Assembly (NCBI GenBank): GCA_019637995.1
Contig: JAHBUQ010000001.1
Coordinates: forward strand, 1 to 64,000
Direction: 5' to 3'
DNA length: 64,000 nt
Source: Ignavibacteriota bacterium
Lineage (GTDB): Bacteria; Bacteroidota; Ignavibacteria; Kapaibacteriales; UBA2268
Shown piece after piece: positions 28,680-36,739 of the stretch. Below the pieces are notes generated by a model. The model was not told the DNA's origin, did not search any database, and saw only the letters and a program-made list of their open reading frames with translations. Position numbers and translations under genes: made by a program. How positions within the stretch are numbered: position 1 is the stretch's first letter; every line of letters starts with the position of its first letter.

Positions 28680-29354
28680 ATGGCAAATATCAAATATATA
28701 TTTCTTGCAACAGTAATAATTTCAATATTCAGTTTTGAAGCTTTATCACAAATTCAGGGCAGTGCAATAAAGCTTGGCAGAGTTAAGTATTCAGGTGGTG
28801 GAGATTGGTATAACGACCCCTCCTCCGAACCTCAGCTTCTTACTTTTGTCAAAAAGAATACAAACATTAATGTTGAGTCGGCTTATGAGTTCGTTGATTT
28901 GGGCACAGATAATATTTTTTATTATCCGATTCTATTTTTGACCGGACACGGAAATGTTAATTTTACTGATAGTGAAGTCCGCCGTTTAAGAGCCTATCTT
29001 GAGAATGGTGGCTTTTTGTATATAGATGATGATTATGGTTTAGACCAATATATCCGCCGTGAGATGAAAAAAGTATTCCCAAATCAGGAATTTATCGAAA
29101 TTCCATATTCTCACGGATTATTTAATTCACCTTATCCATTCCCGAATGGTGCTCCAAAAGTACATGAACACGATGAAAAACCACCTCAGACTTTCGGACT
29201 TTTTCACGAAGGAAGACTTTGTGTGCTATATACTTATGAATCAAATCCAAGTGATGGCTGGCCAGAGCCTGATGTTCATAAAGTCGAGCCTGACAAAAGG
29301 CTTCAAGCACTCAAATTTGGTACAAATATTATCGTATGGGCGTTAAGCAATTAA
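28680..29354 (+). CDS. DUF4159 family exported protein
   Basis: The 224-residue product has a signal peptide (1-23, ending EALSQ) and the DUF4159 core: KLGRVKYSGGGDWYNDP near residue 31, PILFLTGHGNVNFTDSE near 86, LRAYLENGGFLYIDDDYG near 103, and a final LKFGTNIIVWALSN. The fold resembles a glutamine-amidotransferase-like domain that may act as a binding module; no catalytic role is known. It is the first gene of a three-gene unit; the next start lies 11 bases after its stop. Genes for DUF4159 and large coiled-coil membrane proteins often occur together with MoxR/DUF58 genes in Bacteroidota, but those are not in this window. Confidence 0.85.
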   Translation: MANIKYIFLATVIISIFSFEALSQIQGSAIKLGRVKYSGGGDWYNDPSSEPQLLTFVKKNTNINVESAYEFVDLGTDNIFYYPILFLTGHGNVNFTDSEVRRLRAYLENGGFLYIDDDYGLDQYIRREMKKVFPNQEFIEIPYSHGLFNSPYPFPNGAPKVHEHDEKPPQTFGLFHEGRLCVLYTYESNPSDGWPEPDVHKVEPDKRLQALKFGTNIIVWALSN

Positions 29355-29365
29355 AAGGTAAATCA

Positions 29366-32300
29366 ATGCAAAATAATGAAAATTCATACAAATTATTAAT
29401 AGATAAAATTAATTCGACAAGAAGAAAAGAAAACAGCTTGATTCTTGGAACAGGTCTCTTTAAAGTTTTTGCAATTACATTACTGACTGTGATACTTGCT
29501 GGATTTATTGAAATGGCTGCCCATGGCGATACTTTACTCAGGACAATTTTAGCAGGTTCAGTATTTATAAGCTTTATTGTTTCTTTTGGCCTTTTTGCAA
29601 TGCCCGGAATATTGCGTTTTGCAGGAGTTCGCAATCACTATGATGATAATGGAATGGCACTTAGAATTGGTGATCATTTCACCGATATCAAAGATAATCT
29701 TGGCAATGCACTTCAAATGATACCAATATCAAAAAATCCCGGCGGAGTGTCTTCAAGTCTTGCACTTGCGGCATTTGAAGAGATTTCAAGGAAAATTAGC
29801 GGACGAAATTTTGATGAAATAATTAAATATGATGAAATTAAAAAAAGTGTAATTTATTTTGCAATTGCATTGTTCACTTTTGGAATTTCCAATATAGCTT
29901 TTCCCGATGCTTTTGGCTCTGCTCTTGGAAGAGTCGCAGATTTCAGAACATCATATCTTCCTGCTGTCCCATTTTCATTGACAATCGAGCCGCTTGAAGA
30001 AAGTGTACTTCGTGGCGATAAAGTAAAAATCACAGTTAAGGCTGAAGGAATTGCACCAGATGAGATTACTCTCCATATAAAGGAAGATAAACAGGAAGCA
30101 TTTGATGAAATTTCCTTAAAACTAAATGATGATAATGAATACATTTATGAGGTTAATTCTTTAAAGAATACTATATTTTTTTATGGACGCTCTGAATGGT
30201 ACCGCGAACCTGTGATAACCAATCGCGGTGTGATTTATGTAATTGATAAGCCGATTATTAAAAGTATTTCAGGAAAACTTAATTATCCGTCTTATACATC
30301 GCAGCCTGCTTCATTTTTTACTGAACAAAATGCTGATTTCACTGCATTAGTTGGTTCTAAAGCTGAATTTGAAATTTTATCAAATAAAGAACTTCAGAAA
30401 GCTGAGATTAAATTTATAAAGAAAGATATGACTGCGGCAAATGATAGCAGTGCAGTAACAAATGACACAATCATATACAGTCTTAAGGTAAATGGAAAGC
30501 GGGCAAGCGGAGATTTGAGAATTAATAATTCAGGAAACTATTTTATAGAGCTAACTGATTTCGATATCGAAAAAAGTGAGAATCCAATTGTCTATTCAGT
30601 TATAGCAATACAAGATGCTTTCCCTTCCATTAAATTAATTGAACCGCTCAGCGATACTGAAGTAAATACTAACGCATTACTTCCGATAAGAGTAAGAATT
30701 TCCGATGATTATGGATTATCAAAACTTACTTTGAATTACCGACTTTCTAAAAGCCCTTATGCATTGCCCGATGAGAATTTCACTACATACGAAATTAAAT
30801 TCATTAAAGGCGAAAGTGAAATTGAAGTGCCTTACGTTTGGGATTTGAACAAACTTGGAATAATGCCTGAAGATGTATTTGAATTTTATCTTGAAGTTGC
30901 TGATAATGATATAGTTAATGGTCCCAAAAAAGCCAGAACACAGACTTTATCTGTAAGACTTCCATCTCTTGAAGAAGTCCAGAAAGAAAGTGAGCTTGTT
31001 CAGGCAAAAATTGAGAAAGATTTAGACAAAATTATGAAAGAAGCCCTTGAAATCAAAAAAGATTTAGATGAGCTCAATCGTGATTTGATGAAAGAAAAAA
31101 ATAAGATGAAAGAGCCCGATTGGAAGCAGAAAAAAAAGGCTGAAGATATTGCCAAAAAGCAGCAGGAACTTAAAGAAAAAATGAGCGAAATGTCTAAATC
31201 GCTCGAAGATGCCACTGAAAAACTTCAGGAAAATCAGATGATTTCACCTGAAACTCTTGAGAAATATAAAGAACTGCAAAATTTAATGAAACAGGTCGAT
31301 TCGCCTGAACTTCGCAGAATGCAGGAAAAAATGCAGGAAGCTATGAAAAATATGAATCAAGACCAACTTCAAAAAGCTATGGAGCAGTTCAAATTTGATG
31401 ATGAGCAATTCAGAAAAAATATTGAACGCTCTATGAAAATTCTCAAGCGACTTCAGGCAGAACAGAAAACAGATGCACTACGAAAACGTGCAGAAGAGCT
31501 TGCCAAACAACAGGATGAACTTGCTGAAGAAACAGCAAAAAGCAATCCTGATGATAAATCTAAGCAGAATGAGCTTGCTAAAAGACAAGAAAAAATTCAA
31601 AAAGAATTGAATAATATTGAAAAAGAATTAAAAAATCTTGAAGACTTAATGAAGGAAATCGGCGAGCAGGAAATGCCGATGGATGACTTGCAGAAAGCAA
31701 TGGATGATCTCAAGCCTGAAGAAACAAATCAGGAAATGAGCGATTCAAAAGAGAACATGAAATCGGGCGATATGCATAAATCTAAAAAAAATCAGCAAAA
31801 TGCATCCAAAAATTTGAAGGATTTTGCTAAGCAAATGCAGAAAATGAAAGAAGGTATGCAGCAGCAGAATGCGCAGGAAGCTATTGACAAAATGGAAAAA
31901 TATGTTTCTGATATGCTCGAACTCTCAAAAAAGCAGGAGAATGTCAAGAATAATACGGCAAGTTCGGATTATAACTCTACTCGTCTTCCTCAACATGCAC
32001 AGACACAAGCTGAATTATTCGAGTCACTTATGAGTGTCGCCCAATCAATGGCAGCACTTTCAGAGAAAAGCTTTGCGGTAACTTCAGAAATGGCAAATGA
32101 AGTTTCCAATGCCTTAAATGAAATGCGTCAGAGTGTGGAAATGATGGCAGACCGAAATACACAAAAAGCTGCTGCATCGCAAAGTGCAGCAATGGGCGCT
32201 ATGAATCGTGCTGCTTCACAGATGCAGGATATGGTTGGTGCTATGAAAGCTCAACAGAATGGTTCCTGTGACAATCCCGGCGGTCAGGGTGAAGGTGGCG

Positions 32301-32893
32301 GAGGAGGGTCAGGCATGACTCCCGGAATGAGTATGTCCCAGAAAATGCAGGAAATCGCCGCTCAACAGCAGGCAATCAATCAGGCTATGCAACAAATGAT
32401 GCAAGGCGGACAGGGCGGAGGAGGTCAATCTTCTATGGAAAGACAAGCAGAAATGAGCAGGCTTGCCGATAAACAAGGCGGTGCTAGGAAATCTCTTGAA
32501 GAGCTTGCCAAAGAGCAAAAAGAAATTTCAGGCGGAGATAAAGAAAAATTAGCCGAGCTCGACAAAATTGCAAAAGAAATGCAGGAAATTTTGCAGGATA
32601 TGAAAGTCAATGGAGTTACTCCGGAAACAATGAGAAAGCAGGAGAAAATTCTATCCCGTCTGCTTGATGCGACTCGCTCAGTCCACGACCGAGATTACGA
32701 AAAAGAGCGTGAAGGCAAATCCGCTGATAATATCTTCAGGAAAAGTCCCGGAGCGATTGATTTCAATACTCAGGAAGGTCGCGAAAAAGCTTTGCGTGAT
32801 ATGATGAAAGCTAATCAGAGAGGATATACTAAAGATTATGAAAATCTAATTCGTGCATATTTCGAATCTTTAAAAAAGGCTACTGAAAAATAA
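29366..32893 (+). CDS. DUF4175-like membrane protein with long coiled coil
   Basis: The 1175-residue product is measured from ATG 29366, which has AAAGG upstream; the frame is open from 29336. Three hydrophobic helices lie near residues 28-50, 55-78 and 160-180. A region with Ig-like beta character follows (about 200-530). A highly charged coiled coil runs from about 535 to 830. Next comes a Met/Gln-rich segment with Gly-rich spacers near 970-1020 (GGQGEGGGGGSGM and GGQGGGGQ), then a final helical part. This fits DUF4175-type envelope proteins of unknown function. The stop overlaps the next start by one base (TAATG). Confidence 0.8.
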   Translation: MQNNENSYKLLIDKINSTRRKENSLILGTGLFKVFAITLLTVILAGFIEMAAHGDTLLRTILAGSVFISFIVSFGLFAMPGILRFAGVRNHYDDNGMALRIGDHFTDIKDNLGNALQMIPISKNPGGVSSSLALAAFEEISRKISGRNFDEIIKYDEIKKSVIYFAIALFTFGISNIAFPDAFGSALGRVADFRTSYLPAVPFSLTIEPLEESVLRGDKVKITVKAEGIAPDEITLHIKEDKQEAFDEISLKLNDDNEYIYEVNSLKNTIFFYGRSEWYREPVITNRGVIYVIDKPIIKSISGKLNYPSYTSQPASFFTEQNADFTALVGSKAEFEILSNKELQKAEIKFIKKDMTAANDSSAVTNDTIIYSLKVNGKRASGDLRINNSGNYFIELTDFDIEKSENPIVYSVIAIQDAFPSIKLIEPLSDTEVNTNALLPIRVRISDDYGLSKLTLNYRLSKSPYALPDENFTTYEIKFIKGESEIEVPYVWDLNKLGIMPEDVFEFYLEVADNDIVNGPKKARTQTLSVRLPSLEEVQKESELVQAKIEKDLDKIMKEALEIKKDLDELNRDLMKEKNKMKEPDWKQKKKAEDIAKKQQELKEKMSEMSKSLEDATEKLQENQMISPETLEKYKELQNLMKQVDSPELRRMQEKMQEAMKNMNQDQLQKAMEQFKFDDEQFRKNIERSMKILKRLQAEQKTDALRKRAEELAKQQDELAEETAKSNPDDKSKQNELAKRQEKIQKELNNIEKELKNLEDLMKEIGEQEMPMDDLQKAMDDLKPEETNQEMSDSKENMKSGDMHKSKKNQQNASKNLKDFAKQMQKMKEGMQQQNAQEAIDKMEKYVSDMLELSKKQENVKNNTASSDYNSTRLPQHAQTQAELFESLMSVAQSMAALSEKSFAVTSEMANEVSNALNEMRQSVEMMADRNTQKAAASQSAAMGAMNRAASQMQDMVGAMKAQQNGSCDNPGGQGEGGGGGSGMTPGMSMSQKMQEIAAQQQAINQAMQQMMQGGQGGGGQSSMERQAEMSRLADKQGGARKSLEELAKEQKEISGGDKEKLAELDKIAKEMQEILQDMKVNGVTPETMRKQEKILSRLLDATRSVHDRDYEKEREGKSADNIFRKSPGAIDFNTQEGREKALRDMMKANQRGYTKDYENLIRAYFESLKKATEK

Positions 32894-33670
32894 TGGGACG
32901 CTCTATTGCCATTCTGACTGATTTCGGTCATACCGATAATTATGTCGGTATTATGAAAGGGGTTATCAGAAAAATCAGCCCATTTGCTGATATTATTGAT
33001 TTGAATCATGGCATTGAGTCGGGAAATATTCGTTCAGCTGCTTACAACCTCGAATCTGCATATCAATATTTTCCTAAAAACACTATTTTCCTATGTGTTG
33101 TTGACCCTGGAGTCGGCAGCACGAGAAAAGCTGTTGCAATCGAAAGTGAAGGATTCTTTTTCGTGGCTCCTGATAATGGACTTCTCACTCCAATTATTCA
33201 AAAATCAAAAAGTAATATTACAGCAGTTGAACTTACAAATAAAAAATTTCAACTTGATAACCGGTCATCAACATTTCATGGAAGAGATATTTTCGCACCT
33301 GTTGCAGCACATATTTCTATGAAAACTGAATTATTGGAATTAGGTGATGTAATCAATATTAAAAACCTCGTACAACTAAATGATTACATAGCTAAAAAAA
33401 ATGGTAATGAAATAACCGGAAATATTGTCCATAAAGACAAATTCGGAAATCTGATAACTGACATACCCGAAGATTGGGTAAACAAAAAAAAAAGAAGTAA
33501 AGACCTTAGTTGCAGGATTTGAAATTCCACACTTATCAAATACATTCTCAGATGCACCAGAAGGAGCACTTCTTGCATATATCGGCAGCTCAGGATTTCT
33601 CGAGATTGCTGTCAACAGTGGCATAGCCTCAGATATAATAAAAGAAAAAAAAGTCAGAATACTATTATAA
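32893..33670 (+). CDS. SAM hydroxide adenosyltransferase (DUF62), frameshifted at a ten-A run
   Basis: Residues 1-199 match the SAM-dependent hydroxide (or halide) adenosyltransferase family, which splits S-adenosylmethionine to adenosine and methionine. Features are ILTDFGHTDNYVG near residue 6, DPGVGSTRKA near 72, APDNGLL near 94 and FHGRDIFAP near 127. At a run of ten A (33484-33493) the reading frame goes to a stop at 33520-33522. The family's C-terminal beta-barrel continues in the +1 frame from 33494 (EVKTLVAGFE, then GALLAYIGSSGFLEIAV) to a TAA at 33668-33670. The joined product would be about 258 residues, the normal family length. The cause may be a homopolymer sequencing error, a real mutation or slippage. 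Confidence 0.85.
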
Positions 33671-33893
33671 TTTCAAAATCCAATCAAATAAGCACAATTT
33701 TTGGACAAATTGAATTTTCATACAATATGAAATTAATTTTCAATTAACATAAACAAGTTTTGGAAGAGCAAAATCAATCATTAAGCAAAAAACTACGATT
33801 TTATGTAGATATATAGATAAACAAGATGTTGGATATCTGGAATAAGAAATGTAAGACATGGTTACATTTTTTTACTCAGATGGTGAAAATGTG

Positions 33894-33924
33894 TTTGTTT
33901 TATTCTGAAAATTAGTTAATTTTG
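33894..33924 (+). promoter_or_regulatory. Full Bacteroidota promoter (TTTG-N19-TAATTTTG) of the methyltransferase gene
   Basis: TTTG at 33894-33897, a gap of exactly 19 bases and TAATTTTG at 33917-33924 match the Bacteroidota housekeeping promoter consensus completely. The start codon is 42 bases downstream. Confidence 0.8.
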
Positions 33925-33965
33925 TATAGTAAAAAAATGAATAATATTATAATTGATTTGAATTT

Positions 33966-34946
33966 ATGAAAAAAGAGTCTGCTAATAAAAATTTACACAG
34001 TGCTAAGAATGCTAAGAAAGATGAGTTTTATACTCAATTACCGGATATTGAAAAAGAACTTCGCCACTACAAAGAACATTTTGCGGGAAAAACTGTTTTC
34101 TGCAACTGCGATGACCCGCGTGTGAGTAATTTTTTCCATTATTTTTCTTATAATTTTGAAAATCTTGGGCTGAAAAAACTAATTACGACCTGCTATAAAA
34201 ATCAGGATATGGAATTTTTCAGCAATCACGATTCTGAGAGGGCTATATATCTTGAATATGACGGCGATAAGAACGGTGATAAGATACCAAACCCCGAGGA
34301 AATCGGTATTCAGTATTTGGAGGGTGACGGCGATTTTCGAAGTAAGGAAAGCATAGAGCTACTGAAAAAGTCTGACATTGTGGTTACTAATCCGCCTTTT
34401 TCACTTTTCAGGGAATATGTCGCCCAGCTTATCGAATATGATAAAAAGTTTGTGATTTTGGGTAATATGAATGCAATTACTTACAAAGAAATTTTCAAAC
34501 TTATTAAAGAAAATAGAATTTGGATTGGACCAAGTATACATAGTGGAGATAGAGAGTTCGGAGTTCCTGAAGATTATCCCCTTGCAGCAGCTAGTTATAG
34601 AATTGATGAAAAAGGAAGAAAATATATTAGAGTTAAGGGAGTGCGTTGGTTTACCAATATGGACTTTAAAGAAAGGCACGAAGACCTGATACTTTATAAA
34701 AAATATACACCAGAAGAATATCCGAAGTATGATAACTATGATGCAATTAATATAGATAAAACAAAAGATATACCAATGGACTATGCCGGAGCAATGGGCG
34801 TCCCAATTACATTTCTTGATAAATATAATCCTGAGCAGTTTGAGATAATCAAATTCAGAAAGGGTGATGATGATAGAGATTTAGTTATTAATGGTAAAAG
34901 TCCATATTTTAGAATAGTGATACGGAATAAGAGATTGGTGTGTTAG
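33966..34946 (+). CDS. EcoRI-family adenine-specific DNA methyltransferase
   Basis: The 326-residue protein has the length and layout of M.EcoRI and its relatives, which methylate adenine N6 using SAM. Near the N-terminus are KNAKKDEFYTQ and VFCNCDDPRVSNF (SAM-binding motif I region, about 43-56). The catalytic motif TNPPF is at 141-145. Near the end is VPITFLDKYNPEQFEI, a conserved family segment. The recognition site cannot be deduced. It has a full consensus promoter. Its stop codon touches the first base of a perfect repeat palindrome (34946-34976). The companion nuclease could be the DUF262-HNH protein downstream, as no EcoRI-like endonuclease is present. Confidence 0.9.
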   Translation: MKKESANKNLHSAKNAKKDEFYTQLPDIEKELRHYKEHFAGKTVFCNCDDPRVSNFFHYFSYNFENLGLKKLITTCYKNQDMEFFSNHDSERAIYLEYDGDKNGDKIPNPEEIGIQYLEGDGDFRSKESIELLKKSDIVVTNPPFSLFREYVAQLIEYDKKFVILGNMNAITYKEIFKLIKENRIWIGPSIHSGDREFGVPEDYPLAAASYRIDEKGRKYIRVKGVRWFTNMDFKERHEDLILYKKYTPEEYPKYDNYDAINIDKTKDIPMDYAGAMGVPITFLDKYNPEQFEIIKFRKGDDDRDLVINGKSPYFRIVIRNKRLVC

Positions 34947-34976
34947 ATGGACTCCACCTTTAAGGTGGAGTCCATC
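34946..34976 (+). repeat. REP-like palindrome 1 (perfect 15-bp arms)
   Basis: GATGGACTCCACCTT and its exact reverse complement are separated by one T. The palindrome begins on the last base of the methyltransferase stop codon. Confidence 0.9.
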
Positions 34977-35151
34977 TGGACTTTGGAGTCAATATGGAAG
35001 ACAAGATTGGCGCCACCTTTAAGGTGGAGTCCATCTGGACTTTGGAGTCAATATGGAAGACAAGATTGGCGCCATCTTTGAGGTGGAGTCCATCTGGACT
35101 TTGGAGTCAATATGGAAGACAAGATTGGCGCCATCTTTGGGGTGGAGTTCA
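34975..35151 (+). repeat. 59-bp tandem repeat, three units
   Basis: Three consecutive copies have a period of exactly 59 bases (unit starts 34975, 35034 and 35093), with a partial fourth from 35152. Each unit contains TCTGGACTTTGGAGTC, a middle ATGGAAGACAAGATTGG, and a half-palindrome that repeats the GGTGGAGTCCA arm of the REP-like element. The left arm of the hairpin decays along the array (CCACCTTTAA, CCATCTTTGA, CCATCTTTGG). Confidence 0.92.
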
Positions 35152-35180
35152 TTTGGAAAGTCCCAACTTAATAAGAAAAT

Positions 35181-35753
35181 ATGAAATTTTATGAAAATAC
35201 ATATTACCATTTGTATAATAGAACGAATAATGAGGAAGCCCTTTTTCGTTCAGAGGAGAACTATATTTACTTTTTGAAAAAATATCGTTATTATTTAGAT
35301 GAATATTTTGATACAATCGCTTATTGTTTGATGCCAACACATTTTCATTTTTTGGTGCGGGTGAAGTGCTTTAAAAAGATGGACATCACCTTTGAGGTGG
35401 AGTCCATCTACTCTCGCACTATTTCAGATAAAATCGGAATTTTGCTGAGTTCTTATACTAAAGCTATTAACAAACGTTACAATCGCCATGGTTCATTATT
35501 TCAGAATCACTCTCACGCCAAGCCAGTCCCTTCTGACCCCTATCTTATCACTTTGTTGACTTATATTCATCAGAATCCAGTAAGAAGTAAAATGGTAAAT
35601 AAAGCGGAACAATGGGTATTTTCAAGTTATCAAGATTATATAGATTTAAGGAATGGAACTTTGCCCAGTAAAGATATAATATTGAAGATGATCAAAAAGA
35701 ATGAATTGAAAGAATTAACTGAAAACAGAATTTTTTATAAAAAAGATATTTGA
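35181..35753 (+). CDS. REP-associated tyrosine transposase (RAYT, Y1/IS200-like)
   Basis: The 190-residue protein is a Y1 (HUH) transposase of the TnpA-REP family. The metal-binding HFH is at residues 54-56 in MPTHFHFLV and the nucleophile is Tyr128 in TYIHQNPV. YHLYNRTNN at the N-terminus and SYTKAINKRYNRHGSLF near residue 91 are also typical. Such proteins cut and move short palindromic REP elements as single strands. Matching palindromes lie before, inside and after the gene. The internal copy encodes residues 66-76 in frame, in the variable loop after the HUH motif. No terminal repeats of an IS200 element are seen, so it is a domesticated-type RAYT and not a full insertion sequence. Confidence 0.9.
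   Translation: MKFYENTYYHLYNRTNNEEALFRSEENYIYFLKKYRYYLDEYFDTIAYCLMPTHFHFLVRVKCFKKMDITFEVESIYSRTISDKIGILLSSYTKAINKRYNRHGSLFQNHSHAKPVPSDPYLITLLTYIHQNPVRSKMVNKAEQWVFSSYQDYIDLRNGTLPSKDIILKMIKKNELKELTENRIFYKKDI
35378..35408 (+). repeat. REP-like palindrome 2, inside the RAYT coding sequence
   Basis: The 31-base element has the same outer arm (GATGGAC / GTCCATC) and the same core (CACCTT / AGGTG) as palindrome 1, with two or three mismatches. It codes for residues 66-76 of the transposase without breaking the frame. Confidence 0.88.
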
Positions 35754-35755
35754 AT

Positions 35756-35785
35756 AATGAACTCCACCTCAAAGGTGGGGTTCAT
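35756..35785 (+). repeat. REP-like palindrome 3, after the RAYT gene
   Basis: Arms AATGAACTCCACCT and AGGTGGGGTTCATT pair with one G-T. It begins three bases after the RAYT stop and is a variant of palindromes 1 and 2. Confidence 0.88.
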
Positions 35786-35802
35786 TTAAATCGGAGGTCA
35801 TT

Positions 35803-35856
35803 ATGCAAATCGAACTCAAAGAAATAACAGTAAAAGAATTGTCAGACCCAACATGA
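35803..35856 (+). pseudogene. 17-codon remnant duplicating the start of the DUF262-HNH gene
   Basis: An ATG with GGAGG five bases upstream opens a 17-codon frame, [17 protein letters not shown], then TGA. Thirteen codons align with the first residues of the DUF262-HNH protein at 36740 (MQIKLKEITVREL), with most bases identical. It is either a scrap of a duplicated DUF262 gene left when dinD was inserted or a leader peptide that helps translate dinD. Confidence 0.75.
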
Positions 35857-35869
35857 AATTATTGGATGG

Positions 35870-36736
35870 ATGAAGAAAAATATGAAACAAGATTTTATCA
35901 GCGAGTTATTTAAAAAATTTGAAGATGCCTGTTATAATTATCAAGGTGTAGAATGTTGGAGTGCCAGAGAATTACAAAAACTTCTCGGCTATACCCAATG
36001 GCGTAACTTTGAAAATGCAATTGAGAAAGCTAAGACTTCATGCAAAAATGCCAATGAGTCGGTTTCTGATCATTTTGCTGATGTCAGCAAAATGATAGAA
36101 CTTGCTAAAGGTGCTCAAAGAGAAATTAGCGATATTGCTCTTACCCGATATGCATGCTATCTTATAGCTCAAAATGGGGATTCTTCAAAATCCGAAATCG
36201 CATTTGCTCAAACTTATTTTGCTGTTCAAACAAGGAAGCAGGAAATAATCGAAAAACGTATGTTGGATTTAGCAAGAGTTGTTGCACGTGAAAAGTTATC
36301 TCAGTCCGAGAAAAAATTATCCGGTATTATTTTTGAACGTGGTGTTGATAATAAAAGTTTTGCAAATATACGTTCAAAAGGTGACCAGGCATTATTCGGA
36401 GGAAAAACTACAAAGGATATGAAGCGTATTTTAAAAGTTCCGGAAATTCGTCCCTTAGCAGATTTTTTACCAACTTTGACTATTAAAGCTAAAGATTTTG
36501 CTACTGAACTGACAAGTCATAATGTTGTTGATAAAGACTTAATGGGTGATTACCAAATTACTAAAGAACATATTGACAATAATTTAGCTGTTCGAAAGAT
36601 TCTACATGACAGAGGTGTCAAGCCGGAACTACTCCCTCCATCCGAAGATGTTAAGAAAGTTAGCAGAAGATTAGAAAGTGAAGGAAGAAAAATTCTAAAT
36701 GAAGTCAAGAAAATTCAAAAGAATAAGGATGAGTAA
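35870..36736 (+). CDS. dinD: DinD-like DNA-damage-inducible protein
   Basis: The 288-residue protein matches DinD over its whole length: [26 protein letters not shown] near residue 24 (a BRO-N-like DNA-binding fold), [19 protein letters not shown] near 85, [14 protein letters not shown] near 110, and a C-terminal part with [25 protein letters not shown]. coli DinD inhibits RecA strand exchange and is induced by the SOS response; no LexA box can be judged here. The start is ATG 35870 or 35882; neither has a strong ribosome binding site. It follows the 17-codon remnant by 13 bases and precedes the nuclease gene by 3 bases, so the genes are probably one operon. Confidence 0.9.
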   Translation: MKKNMKQDFISELFKKFEDACYNYQGVECWSARELQKLLGYTQWRNFENAIEKAKTSCKNANESVSDHFADVSKMIELAKGAQREISDIALTRYACYLIAQNGDSSKSEIAFAQTYFAVQTRKQEIIEKRMLDLARVVAREKLSQSEKKLSGIIFERGVDNKSFANIRSKGDQALFGGKTTKDMKRILKVPEIRPLADFLPTLTIKAKDFATELTSHNVVDKDLMGDYQITKEHIDNNLAVRKILHDRGVKPELLPPSEDVKKVSRRLESEGRKILNEVKKIQKNKDE

Positions 36737-36739
36737 ATT

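Noticed and set aside
34946..35160. CRISPR array
   Set aside because: The 59-base units are contiguous copies with no unique spacers, and no cas gene is present.
34994..35194. Open frame of 66 codons running through the 59-bp repeats
   Set aside because: The frame exists only because the repeat lacks stops in it. The protein repeats out of register, overlaps the RAYT start and has no known domain.
35181..35753. Full IS200/IS605 insertion sequence
   Set aside because: The transposase is of the RAYT type, no TnpB is present, and the flanking palindromes are short REP-like elements and not IS ends.
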